From positions 62,001 through 126,000 of the forward strand of contig NZ_JAJAVQ010000004.1 in NCBI RefSeq assembly GCF_020531985.1: a stretch of DNA of 64,000 bases, in the 5' to 3' direction. The DNA is from Rheinheimera aquimaris (GTDB lineage Bacteria > Pseudomonadota > Gammaproteobacteria > Enterobacterales > Alteromonadaceae). The position numbers and the translations under genes were made by a program. Below are positions 1-7,608 of the stretch, piece after piece (position 1 is the stretch's first letter; each line of letters starts with the position of its first letter). Under the pieces are notes generated by a model that ran no database searches, was not told the DNA's origin, and was given only the letters and a program-made list of their open reading frames with translations.

Positions 1-2
1 CA

Positions 3-812
3 GAAGCCGTGTGTGACTATGCAACCTGGGCTGCCAAACGCCTGAATGTGACTATGTCAGTGCTGCATGTATTGAGCAAAGCACAACAACAGGATACAAG
101 CGATTTAAGCGGTAGTATCGGGCTTGGTGCGCAGGAAGCTTTGATGAAAAAGCTGGCGCAACTGGATGCGGAGCGCGGTAAACTGGCGTTAGAGCGAGGT
201 CGAATCATGCTCGACGCCGCTCGTGCCCGAGCAGCATCCGCAGGGTTTGAGCAGGTTGAAGAGCGCTTACGTCATGGCGACTTTGTAGAAACAGCGATAG
301 AGTTGGAAGAAGAAACCCGTTTACTGGTGATGGGAAAACGCGGAGCAAGTAGCGCCGATGCTCATGGCCGACTTGGTTTACAGGTTGAGCCTTTGATCCG
401 GAATGTTCATAAACCTATGCTCTTGACGCAACAGAAGTATAAGGAGCCTCAGCAAGTATTGCTGGCTTACGATGGCAGCGCGACAGCCCTAAAAGGCTTA
501 GAAATGCTGGCCGGAAGTCCTTTAGTCAAAGGTTTGCCTGTGCATTTGGTGATGGCAGGCGCCGAAGTAGATGCAACCAGAATACAGATGGAACAAGCGG
601 CCAATATTCTACGCAAGGCTGGCTTTAGCACAACAATTGCCATTGTCGCAGGTGAACCTGAAACGGTACTGCATCAGTATCAGCAACAACACGATATTGA
701 TTTGATGGTGATGGGCGCTTACGGCCATTCCCGCATCCGGCAATTTATTGTTGGCAGTACGACAACGGTGATGTTAAGCCATGCCAAGTGTTCATTATTG
801 ATCCTGCGTTAA
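3..812 (+). CDS. Tandem-domain universal stress protein, 5' end outside window
   Basis: Two UspA domains in one chain. The second (about residues 145-269) ends with the nucleotide-binding pattern G-x2-G-x9-G-S (GAYGH...VGS), suggesting ATP binding as in the UspE/MJ0577 type. The first domain has a looser version (GKRG near residue 112). The reading frame is open to the left edge, and the visible start lies inside the first beta-alpha unit, where the usual N-terminal strand with its D-G-S motif is missing, so the gene is truncated by the window and the GTG at 9 is not a real start. Family role: cytoplasmic stress survival; the exact ligand cannot be told. A hairpin follows the stop directly. 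Confidence 0.9.
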   Translation, partial: EAVCDYATWAAKRLNVTMSVLHVLSKAQQQDTSDLSGSIGLGAQEALMKKLAQLDAERGKLALERGRIMLDAARARAASAGFEQVEERLRHGDFVETAIELEEETRLLVMGKRGASSADAHGRLGLQVEPLIRNVHKPMLLTQQKYKEPQQVLLAYDGSATALKGLEMLAGSPLVKGLPVHLVMAGAEVDATRIQMEQAANILRKAGFSTTIAIVAGEPETVLHQYQQQHDIDLMVMGAYGHSRIRQFIVGSTTTVMLSHAKCSLLILR

Positions 813-818
813 CACTCC

Positions 819-841
819 AAGGGTCAGTTGTCTGGCCTTTT
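819..841 (+). terminator. Rho-independent terminator after usp
   Basis: A 9-base-pair stem (AAGGGTCAG with CTGGCCTTT, including G-T pairs) around a TTGT loop, ending in a short T run, starts six bases after the usp stop codon. Confidence 0.6.
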
Positions 842-1159
842 ATCATCGCTCTCAATACTTAATCTCAAACTCGACTAAATGAGCGAGTGGATAAACAACA
901 GATTACCTTTAAATACAGCCTTTACGTTTATATCGGTTTTCCCACTTCGTGTATCTTGGATGTCAAGGTGTGGATGATACATTGCGTGTTTCAGTAGCTA
1001 ACTCGTTTTTAGACTATAGCAATGTGTCCAAATTCAGTTAACCATTACAATCACCCTTTACACTGGAACGCGAGAGGTAGTATGCAAACGAACGCTGCAA
1101 AATATCATTTTGTGGATGACTGAGCGCCTCTCTAATCTGTAAACCAAGACCTGATTTTT
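842..1159. other. AT-rich non-coding stretch left of an integrase relic
   Basis: No frame here gives a recognisable protein. The sequence is visibly richer in A and T than its neighbours and leads straight into the degraded integrase. I infer it is more of the same decayed mobile DNA, but I see no specific match. Confidence 0.5.
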
Positions 1160-1485
1160 TGCTTGCCTGGTGGCTCAACGACCAATTTCATTGGTCGTAC
1201 CTTTAATACTGATGATACGCCACACAGTAAAATAATATTCTACTCTTTACGCCACTCGTTGATAACATGGAACTTGTAGAACAAAAAGTGACTATTGATG
1301 TTCTGGCCCGTCATCTTGGCACCAGTATTGAAATGACAGAGCGCCATTACAGCTATGTAATCCCGCGGATGTTTAGCCAACAGCTATCTAGTGCAGTTTT
1401 ACCTGACAAGACAGAGATTGAGAAAAAGTGGGAGCATGATAGTGCTGTAGAAGGAGTGGTACACCAAGTGGGAAACCCGATATAG
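1160..1485 (+). pseudogene. Relic of a tyrosine-recombinase (phage/ICE-type integrase), C-terminal part, frameshifted
   Basis: In the frame containing 1241-1276 the sequence reads Y-S-L-R-H-S-L-I-T-W-N-L, the integrase box with the catalytic Arg (YSLR, a common variant of HxxR), then stops at 1277. Shifting frame near 1265-1276 continues it as V-E-Q-K-V-T...L-A-R-H-L-G-T-S-I-E-M-T-E-R-H-Y, which is the C-terminal box with the catalytic Tyr, running to the stop at 1485. One indel therefore breaks the gene, and everything upstream of about 1160 (N-terminal DNA-binding and core domains) is lost. Such integrases move islands into tRNA genes, and a tRNA-Leu fragment lies 3.4 kb to the right. Confidence 0.75.
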
Positions 1486-1565
1486 AAAGCACGGATGCAT
1501 ATAAGGGATATCAGACTGCTCCACTCCTTAATTCTATTTTTCTTGACCAGCACAAATGATTGGTT

Positions 1566-3038
1566 TCATTGACTGTATGAGTCAGGCTCCACTGTTACCC
1601 TGACCCGCAGATACCGGGTCAGTGCAGGGCTGCCGCGGTCGGTAAGTTGCAAAATAAAATGCAGGGTTTCGGCTTTGTTCACTTGAGGCGCAATCAGATG
1701 CACCCTTGCCATATTTTCTGCGCTGTTGATGCTCAGCTGCGGTCGCGGTGCGCTGCCCGCTTCCGGGTAGTGAAACCAGAAATACTGCAGGCTGTCACCG
1801 TCCGGATCGGTTGAATCCCGAGCATCCAGATGAAATGAAGCGCCAGATTTCACCGTCAGTTCAGTAGCATGGCGAAGCTGTGGTCTGGGAGGATGGTTGG
1901 CACTGGCATAAGGCAATATTGCCCAGTCCATCCGCGCGGCAAAATCCTGTTGAATAGCATCACGCCAGCGCCACAGTGTTTCTCGAAAACCGCTGAAACT
2001 TTGCTGGCCAGGCCGCAGCGCCCGGCCGTAATCTGCCAGTTGCGGTGGACTATAACGGTCAACGGCATTGGTCCAGATTGGACGGCTTTCCTGCAGCACA
2101 GGTACCCCACCGGTAAATCCCTTCGGGTCCGTGTCACTGAGCTTCGGAATATACAACTGGTATCGGCCTCCCCACCCCCCCCAGTCAGGCCGCTCTGGCT
2201 GATTAAGGCCGTTTGGGATCAAGCCCAGCCAGGCTGGCGTGTCGCCTTCCATGCCATAAGCCACATCAGGGTACAAGGCACCAAGCGGCCCATGCCCTTG
2301 TTGGATGTGATTGGCGAGCCAAGGGTTACTGATGCTGCTGTTATCTATCCCTTCTACTACGGTATTTATGCCAGTCCAGGTCGCGGCGCCATAACCTCCG
2401 GGGCTGACGATATAAAATAAAGTGGGAAACTGTTGGCGGATCCAACCGGCACTGTCGTCCTGATCCGAAATGCTGTACACCCTTAACCGGCTGATCTGCT
2501 GCTGCAATTGTGCTTCGGGCAGCCGTTGTTTCAGCCGGTACAGCGCCTGTGCCAGCGTATTACTGCCACCCCAGATCGACAGCCACAGCGGCCGGGGATC
2601 CGGTTTTTGCAGCACCTGCAGCAGCCAGTCTGAACCCGCTGAGTCTTTACCTTCTCCTACGCCCTGCATGCCATAAAGCGGTAAAGCTGGCTTCACCAGC
2701 GCCTTCAGCTGCGCAGCGTTTGGATAGCCTGCTTCATGCAGCAACAGGTTTGGTTGCACCTTGGCGTAAGCATCCAGAATGGAAAGGATCGTCTCAGGAA
2801 CCACCCTGTTTTTTTGATGAACAGAAGTGGTGGCAACCAGGCCTTCAATATCGATTTGATTAGCGTACAGCAACAACCGGATCAGGCTTTGCGCATCATC
2901 CGGATCGGCTTCAATATCTGTCAGCACCAGCACACGCTGTTTCTCAACAGTAGCCTCTGCGGCAACCATTTGCAGCGATATGACGGACCACAGCAGCAAC
3001 AGCTGAGTCAGTCGGAGTAACAGGGGGAAATGAAACAT
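1566..3038 (-). CDS. Exported DUF1593 (Sde182-like) nucleoside-hydrolase-fold protein
   Basis: 490 residues with a signal peptide (about 1-27, hydrophobic LLLL core). After it comes V-L-V-L-T-D-I-E-A-D-P-D-D-A (residues 37-49), a variant of the Asp-rich calcium site of inosine-uridine nucleoside hydrolases. This is the hallmark of DUF1593 proteins such as the Saccharophagus cellulose-binding protein Sde182. The C-terminal 110 residues (beta-rich, with a DARDSTDPDGD Ig-like motif) fit the Sde182 C-terminal domain. Likely periplasmic or secreted and acting on glycan or glycoside material; the substrate is unknown. AGGAG precedes the ATG. It stands alone between mobile-element debris. Confidence 0.8.
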   Translation of the reverse strand: MFHFPLLLRLTQLLLLWSVISLQMVAAEATVEKQRVLVLTDIEADPDDAQSLIRLLLYANQIDIEGLVATTSVHQKNRVVPETILSILDAYAKVQPNLLLHEAGYPNAAQLKALVKPALPLYGMQGVGEGKDSAGSDWLLQVLQKPDPRPLWLSIWGGSNTLAQALYRLKQRLPEAQLQQQISRLRVYSISDQDDSAGWIRQQFPTLFYIVSPGGYGAATWTGINTVVEGIDNSSISNPWLANHIQQGHGPLGALYPDVAYGMEGDTPAWLGLIPNGLNQPERPDWGGWGGRYQLYIPKLSDTDPKGFTGGVPVLQESRPIWTNAVDRYSPPQLADYGRALRPGQQSFSGFRETLWRWRDAIQQDFAARMDWAILPYASANHPPRPQLRHATELTVKSGASFHLDARDSTDPDGDSLQYFWFHYPEAGSAPRPQLSINSAENMARVHLIAPQVNKAETLHFILQLTDRGSPALTRYLRVRVTVEPDSYSQ

Positions 3039-3176
3039 AGTGGCTCCTGTGCCATCGCCAGAAATCGGCTTCAGCTCTGGCTATTGTTGGGTCACGTCAC
3101 CTTACTTTGCCCGGCCGCTCAGCTGCTATTATAAAATCCCCCTCTGGTGTTTAGTTTTTTCATACATCCACATGTG

Positions 3177-3519
3177 TTATGGTTTTTGACTGACCTCTGG
3201 CTGAGCCGTTTTTTCTTGCATGGCTTTCAGGCGCTTTTCCAGCTTACGGAGCTGGTCTAATGTTTTCAGCAGTTGTATCCAACTGCGGATGCACAGAACT
3301 TTTCGCTTGGGCTTTGGGAAGTACTTTGTCACTGATTTTGCGTTGATTCATAAAAGACGGTGACATAATTTCAACCTGCTGGCGGTGCAAGGTATCCAGA
3401 ATACTGCCGTACAACGCCGAGCGGCAGGAAAGCAGCTGTTTGGGTTCTGTCAGTAAACCCGATATCCGGTAGGTAACCGCAAAATTGCCCAGCTCAAGAA
3501 TATGCACAAAGGCTTCCTC
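3177..3519 (-). pseudogene. C-terminal stump of an MscS-family mechanosensitive channel gene
   Basis: Read on the minus strand from the IS end at 3519, the sequence gives E-E-A-F-V-H-I-L-E-L-G-N-F-A-V-T-Y-R, then a segment ending S-P-S-F-M-N-Q-R. This is the conserved cytoplasmic C-terminal region of MscS-like channels. Two lesions are visible. The coding frame begins abruptly at the IS inverted repeat, with no N-terminal or membrane part on either side of the IS. A frameshift also occurs around 3262-3285: the ORF frame stops at 3244, while the neighbouring frame continues as a Lys/Glu-rich coiled tail (LDQLRKLEKRLKAMQEK) to a stop at 3177. The gene is dead. Confidence 0.75.
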
Positions 3520-3567
3520 TGACCTTTCCCCGGACTTAATACCAATCCCGTGATGAGATTTTCCAGC

Positions 3568-4384
3568 TTATGCGGCCTGTTTTGCATATTCAACAGGCGA
3601 CATGTAATTCAGTGAGCTGTGCGGTCGTACATTGTTGTAATGCTCACGCCATAACTCGATTTCATATCTGGCTTCATCCAGTGTTCTGAACCAATGCTGG
3701 TTCAGGCATTCGTTCCTGAATTTACCGTTCAAACTCTCAACACAGGCATTCTGTGTCGGTTTACCCGGTTGAATAAAGCCTAACGTGACGCCTGTTTCTT
3801 TGCTCCAAAAGAACATGGCTTTGCTGGTAAATTCAGTGCCATTGTCGCAGACCACCTTGCCAGGCTTACCACGTTGTTCAATAAGTAGGCTCAGGGATCT
3901 GGCGACCTGCCTGCCGCTGATGGACACTTGAACTAATTGACCAACCATTTCACGCGAATAGTCATCCACCACATTCAGCACCCGAAAACGTCTGCCGTTA
4001 CTAAGCTGGTCAGACACAAAGTCCATTGACCAACGCTGGTTAGGCGCGGTTGGCACTTCAATCGGCTGTCGTGGCCGGGTCAGCTTTTTACGTTTCTTCG
4101 TTCGAACTTGTAGGCCTTCCTCAGTGTAAAGCCGATATATACGTTTACGATTCTTCACCCAGCCTTCGCCCCGTAGTAAGCCATGCAGCATCAGATAGCC
4201 ATAGCGTGGGTATTGCGTTGCAAGCGCCTTTAAGCGCTTCCTGAGTACTATCGGTGCTTGTCTTAGGTTTATAGCGAAATGCCGTTCGGCTTAGCCCCGC
4301 CAGCTTACAGGCCACCCGCTCACTCAGGCGAAATACGTCAATCAGATGTTGAGCAACAGGTTTCCGTGCCGCTGGCGTCACCAC
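3568..4384 (-). pseudogene. IS3-family transposase OrfB, broken by a frameshift
   Basis: The DDE integrase-fold catalytic half (3568-4191) is complete: Asp in W-S-M-D-F, Asp in V-V-C-D-N-G-T-E-F, and Glu in A-C-V-E-S-L-N-G. The N-terminal segment (4145-4384, beginning M-V-T-P-A-A-R-K) is in another frame. Around 4235-4250 the protein passes from ...T-D-S to L-R-K-R-L-K-A-L-A-T-Q-Y-P-R-Y-G-Y only if the frame changes, which implies a one- or two-base indel near AGTACTCAGG. Either this copy is inactive or the base is a sequencing error. The IS frameshift from OrfA enters before this lesion. Confidence 0.8.
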
Positions 4385-4641
4385 TTTTTTGACAGCACAT
4401 CCTTCATGGCTTCCACTTCCAGCATCTTGTCAGCCAGCATTTTTTTAAGTTTGTTATTCTCGGCTTCAAGCTCTTTAAGCCGCTTAGCTTCGTTCACTTC
4501 CAGTCCGGCATACTTACTACGCCAGTTATAGAACGTGCCAACTGAAACACCCATGTCACGGCAAATGTCATCGACCTTGGTCCCAGCTTCATGCTGCTTG
4601 ATGGCTTTGATGATTTGTTCTTCGGTATAACGTTTTTTCAT
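4378..4641 (-). CDS. IS3-family transposase OrfA
   Basis: 87 residues, the normal size for OrfA. It has an N-terminal helix-turn-helix (residues 6-45, Y-T-E-E-Q-I-I-K-A-I through G-T-F-Y-N-W-R-S-K-Y) that binds the IS ends, then a leucine-zipper-like coiled coil (LKELEAENNKLKKML). Near the 3' end TCAAAAAAGTGG offers six A then G, the typical -1 programmed-frameshift site of IS3 elements, and the -1 frame leads directly into OrfB (K-K-V-V-T-P-A). This part looks intact. Confidence 0.9.
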   Translation of the reverse strand: MKKRYTEEQIIKAIKQHEAGTKVDDICRDMGVSVGTFYNWRSKYAGLEVNEAKRLKELEAENNKLKKMLADKMLEVEAMKDVLSKKW

Positions 4642-4848
4642 TTTGAGATCTCCATTGACTCCAACCTATTGGAAATCTCATCAATGTCATGGCTTTAAAA
4701 TCGGGGGAAAGGTCAGTTTTTCTATGTTCAGATAATTGTGCCTGTAACTTTGAGAGGCTGAAGCCAAAATCTCCAGCTGACAACCGCCTACCCACGTCTA
4801 TTAATTTTGGCGTTATCGGGTGTTGCAACATGATTTCCCGAAATCTCT

Positions 4849-4908
4849 GCGGATTCAAAATCCGCCGGGGGAAACTCCGTGTCGGTTCGAGTCCGACCCT
4901 AGGCACCA
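4849..4908 (+). pseudogene. 3' fragment of tRNA-Leu(CAA), likely attachment-site remnant
   Basis: The anticodon stem GCGGA/TCCGC (4849-4853 with 4861-4865) encloses the loop TTCAAAA with anticodon CAA at 4856-4858. A long variable arm (GGGG-GAAA-CTCC) typical of tRNA-Leu follows, then T-stem GTCGG/CCGAC with loop TTCGAGT, acceptor strand CCTAGGC, discriminator A, and encoded CCA ending at 4908. The 5' half is absent: the bases before 4849 cannot pair with the acceptor strand and contain no D-arm. The piece from anticodon arm to CCA is what integrases of islands and phages duplicate on insertion; leuX, the equivalent E. coli tRNA, is a known hot spot. Confidence 0.85.
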
Positions 4909-4920
4909 AAATTAATCAAA

Positions 4921-5823
4921 TCAATTACTGACAGTATGACTTCGCTTTATAGCGTCTATCATCGCTTGTGCCAACGGCGAGCCGGAATGATTGTTGGATG
5001 TAATTAGCACCACCGGAATGTGATAGCAGTACTGCTGCGGCAGTATGGCTTTAAACAGGCCTTTATCAACCCAGTAGCTGGCGTAATGCTCGGGCAGGTA
5101 GCCGATAAACTTACCGGATAAGATCAAATGGGCGATACCTTCATCGTGATAGGCGATGGCTGTATTTTGGTAATTCAAGCCATCATTGCGCCGTTCTTTA
5201 TCGCGCATATAGTTACTGGTAATCACTTCTGCCCGCTGTAACAGTTTTTCCGTTTCCTGCTCTTTGCACTCAAACAATGGATGGCCGCTGGCGCAGTACA
5301 GGTAATTGGTTTCATTAAACAGCGGCGTGTACTCCAGGCCGCGGATATGGTGCCGGCTAACGCCCACCCCCAACAGCGAACGACCGTTGGCGACGGCGGT
5401 TTCTACTTCGCGTGCTTCGCAGACATAAATATCAAACTGAATGGCATCACTTTTCTGTTTTAGTGCCGCTATGGCTTTACCGATAGCGCAGCGTGGGTCG
5501 CCAACCAGGGTGTCGATGGTTGCTAAGCTTACCCGGCCAGATAATTTATGTTTTGAGCCTGCAACTGTAGTGGCAAAAGCCTCACATTGCTGTAACAGCT
5601 CAAGTGAAGCCTGATAGGTTATTCGCCCAGGCTCAGTCAGCTCAAAACCACTGCGGCCACGTTTACACAGTGTTAGCCCAAGCCGCACTTCTAAATCAGA
5701 CAGATGGGCGCTTATCGTCGAGCGGCCAATATTAAGCCGTGACTCGGCCGCCGACAGCCCGCCGCACTCGACGATAGTGACGAAAATTCTCAGCAAACGT
5801 AAATCGACGTCTTGTACCTGCAT
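4921..5823 (-). CDS. LysR-family transcriptional regulator, probable regulator of hutHU
   Basis: 300 residues, the standard LysR length. It has an N-terminal winged helix-turn-helix (about 4-65: L-R-L-L-R-I-F-V-T-I-V-E-C-G-G-L-S-A-A-E) followed by an effector-binding domain with the C-G-H-P-like turn (Y-L-Y-C-A-S-G-H-P-L). It is transcribed away from hutH, the usual layout for a LysR regulator and its target, and a T-N11-A palindrome lies in the shared gap. Note that hut genes in many gammaproteobacteria are controlled by HutC (GntR type), so a LysR here is a variant arrangement; the effector (urocanate or histidine) is a guess. Its 3' end sits 13 bases from the tRNA-Leu fragment. Confidence 0.85.
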   Translation of the reverse strand: MQVQDVDLRLLRIFVTIVECGGLSAAESRLNIGRSTISAHLSDLEVRLGLTLCKRGRSGFELTEPGRITYQASLELLQQCEAFATTVAGSKHKLSGRVSLATIDTLVGDPRCAIGKAIAALKQKSDAIQFDIYVCEAREVETAVANGRSLLGVGVSRHHIRGLEYTPLFNETNYLYCASGHPLFECKEQETEKLLQRAEVITSNYMRDKERRNDGLNYQNTAIAYHDEGIAHLILSGKFIGYLPEHYASYWVDKGLFKAILPQQYCYHIPVVLITSNNHSGSPLAQAMIDAIKRSHTVSN

Positions 5824-5903
5824 TAGCTGCTCTTTAGTTCGATAAGTCAGGAATGAGTTACGAATATTATGTATTTATAAAACTACCGGCGCAAGCTAGC
5901 ATG

Positions 5904-5918
5904 TTGCTATTGAAGCAA
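5904..5918. promoter_or_regulatory. LysR-type operator candidate (T-N11-A palindrome)
   Basis: TTGCT-ATTGA-AGCAA is a perfect 5-bp inverted repeat fitting the LysR T-N11-A rule. It lies in the gap between the divergent lysR gene and hutH, about 80 bases from lysR and 175 from the hutH start. A second, overlapping pair GCAA-N9-TTGC begins at 5891. Binding is inferred. Confidence 0.5.
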
Positions 5919-6092
5919 TGCCTGCTCATCGCGGCATCGGCTGAACCGGTTCACTCACATCAACACGCCATGAATCGTCCCTGAGGCTCGATTCCGGCCA
6001 TCCCTGGCCTCCAACGGTTGATTTAGAGTAAGCCGATTCTGCCTTTGATGTTCAGATACAGGCAATTTATCAGCAGGTTTAAGGAGCACAAG

Positions 6093-7598
6093 ATGACGTT
6101 TCGCTATGGTTTAGACCGGATGGATTTAGATATCGTTAATGGTATCGCTGATGGCAGCATTAAGGCTGAGCTTTGCGCTGAAGCCATTGCCAGAATTAAT
6201 CAAAGCCGCAACAACGTTGAGGTAATGGCCTCGTCTGACAAAGCCATTTACGGTATTAACACTGGTTTTGGTCCGCTTTGCGATACGCAAATCTCCCCGG
6301 AAGAAACCGCATTGCTGCAAAAAAATCTGCTGATCACCCATGCAGTGGGGGTAGGTGAGCCTATCGCCAAAGCTATTTCCAAGTTGATGCTAATCACTAA
6401 AGTGCATGCATTAAGCCAGGGCTATTCGGGTGTGCGCTTAGAAGTGGTTGAGCGCATGCTGAAGTTTATTGAGCTGGACCTAATTCCGGTCGTGCCAGAG
6501 CAGGGCTCTGTGGGCGCGTCCGGCGATTTAGCGCCGCTGTCGCACCTGTTTTTACCGCTGATTGGTGAAGGTGAGTTCTGGCAGGGTAAAGGCAGTATCA
6601 GTGCCGCTGAAGCCTTAGCGCAACATGGCCTGGCACCGCTGGAATTGCAGGCCAAAGAAGGCCTGGGCCTGATCAATGGCACTCAGTTTATTTTATCGCA
6701 TGCGATTACCGCGCTGACCAAGATGCGCTACCTGCTGGATTTAGCCGATGTTGCTGGCGCCATGAGTATTGAAGGTATGCAGGGCAGTGGTTCGCCATTT
6801 CGTGCCGAGCTGCATCAAATCCGCGCTTTCGCCGGTAACATTGAAGTGGCGGCACGTATGCGCCGCCTGTTTAAAGACTCAGCAAATATGGCCTCGCATA
6901 CCGGTTGTGCGCGGGTGCAGGACCCATACTCGCTGCGCTGTATTCCGCAGGTGCATGGTGCCTCGCGCAATGCTTATAACCATTTGAAAGAGCTGGCCGA
7001 AATTGAAATGAATTCGGTCACCGATAACCCGATCGTCATAAGCAGCGAAGAAGCCATTTCTGGCGGTGGTTTCCACGGCCAGCCGCTGGCGATGGTGCTG
7101 GATTACACCTCTATTGCCGCCGCTGAACTGGGTAACATTTCTGACCGGCGTTGCTATCTGATGCTGGAAGGTCTGCATGGCTTGCCTCGCTTACTGACGA
7201 AATCTGGTGGCTTAAATTCCGGCATGATGATCCCGCAATATGTGACGGCGGCGCTGGTAACCGAGAACAAATCATTGTGCTTCCCGCCATCAGCCGATAG
7301 TGTACCCACCTCAATGGGGCAGGAAGATCATGTATCAATGGGCAGTATCTCTGGCCGTAAACTGAATCAGATCTTAGGTAACCTGGAAAAGATTTTAGCC
7401 ATTGAGCTGATGTACGCCGCGCAGGCCATTGAATTTCGCCGGCCGAATAGCTGCTCAGATATCATTGAACAAAATTTTGCGCTTATTCGTAGCAAAGTGG
7501 CGAAGTTAGAAGAAGATCGTCTGTTAAAGCCCGATATCGACGCCATGATTGAACTGGTGAAAACCCAGGCCTTTACTGTTAACTTTGCGCTTAATTAA
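6093..7598 (+). CDS. hutH: Histidine ammonia-lyase
   Basis: Converts L-histidine to trans-urocanate and ammonia, the first step of histidine degradation, in the cytoplasm. 501 residues, close to the usual 500-515. The MIO-forming triad A142-S143-G144 stands in G-S-V-G-A-S-G-D-L-A-P-L-S-H, and the fold-typical Y-G-I-N-T-G-F-G motif is at 53-60. I chose the ATG at 6093, preceded by AAGGAG at a good distance; an in-frame ATG at 6045 would add 16 residues without a clear ribosome site. hutU follows after ten bases, so the two form an operon. hutI and hutG are not nearby and must lie elsewhere. Confidence 0.97.
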   Translation: MTFRYGLDRMDLDIVNGIADGSIKAELCAEAIARINQSRNNVEVMASSDKAIYGINTGFGPLCDTQISPEETALLQKNLLITHAVGVGEPIAKAISKLMLITKVHALSQGYSGVRLEVVERMLKFIELDLIPVVPEQGSVGASGDLAPLSHLFLPLIGEGEFWQGKGSISAAEALAQHGLAPLELQAKEGLGLINGTQFILSHAITALTKMRYLLDLADVAGAMSIEGMQGSGSPFRAELHQIRAFAGNIEVAARMRRLFKDSANMASHTGCARVQDPYSLRCIPQVHGASRNAYNHLKELAEIEMNSVTDNPIVISSEEAISGGGFHGQPLAMVLDYTSIAAAELGNISDRRCYLMLEGLHGLPRLLTKSGGLNSGMMIPQYVTAALVTENKSLCFPPSADSVPTSMGQEDHVSMGSISGRKLNQILGNLEKILAIELMYAAQAIEFRRPNSCSDIIEQNFALIRSKVAKLEEDRLLKPDIDAMIELVKTQAFTVNFALN

Positions 7599-7608
7599 GA
7601 GGATACGG

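Larger units (their letters stand above)
3520..4715 (-). mobile_element. IS3-family insertion sequence, probably IS407-like, frameshifted
   Basis: A 1,196-base element whose ends are 12-bp perfect inverted repeats (TGACCTTTCCCC at 3520-3531 and its complement at 4704-4715), followed by further imperfect matches and a shared sub-terminal GATGAGATTT block. It contains orfA and orfB with the usual A6G slippery site between them. The ends and protein type fit the IS407 group of IS3 as I recall it. No target duplication is seen: left flank CCTC, right flank GTTT. OrfB carries a frameshift, so this copy should not transpose on its own. Confidence 0.85.

Noticed and set aside
1869-2863. Plus-strand open frames of 68-183 codons
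   Set aside because: They lie opposite the DUF1593 gene, show no domain, and fit its third-position pattern; shadow frames.
4822-4908. Possible complete tRNA-Leu
   Set aside because: The 5' acceptor strand and D-arm are absent; the bases at 4822-4848 do not pair with CCTAGGC.
4589-4909. Open frame beginning M-V-P-R-V-G-L-E-P-T on the minus strand
   Set aside because: It is the antisense of the tRNA-Leu 3' end, a well-known false protein start, and runs on into IS sequence.
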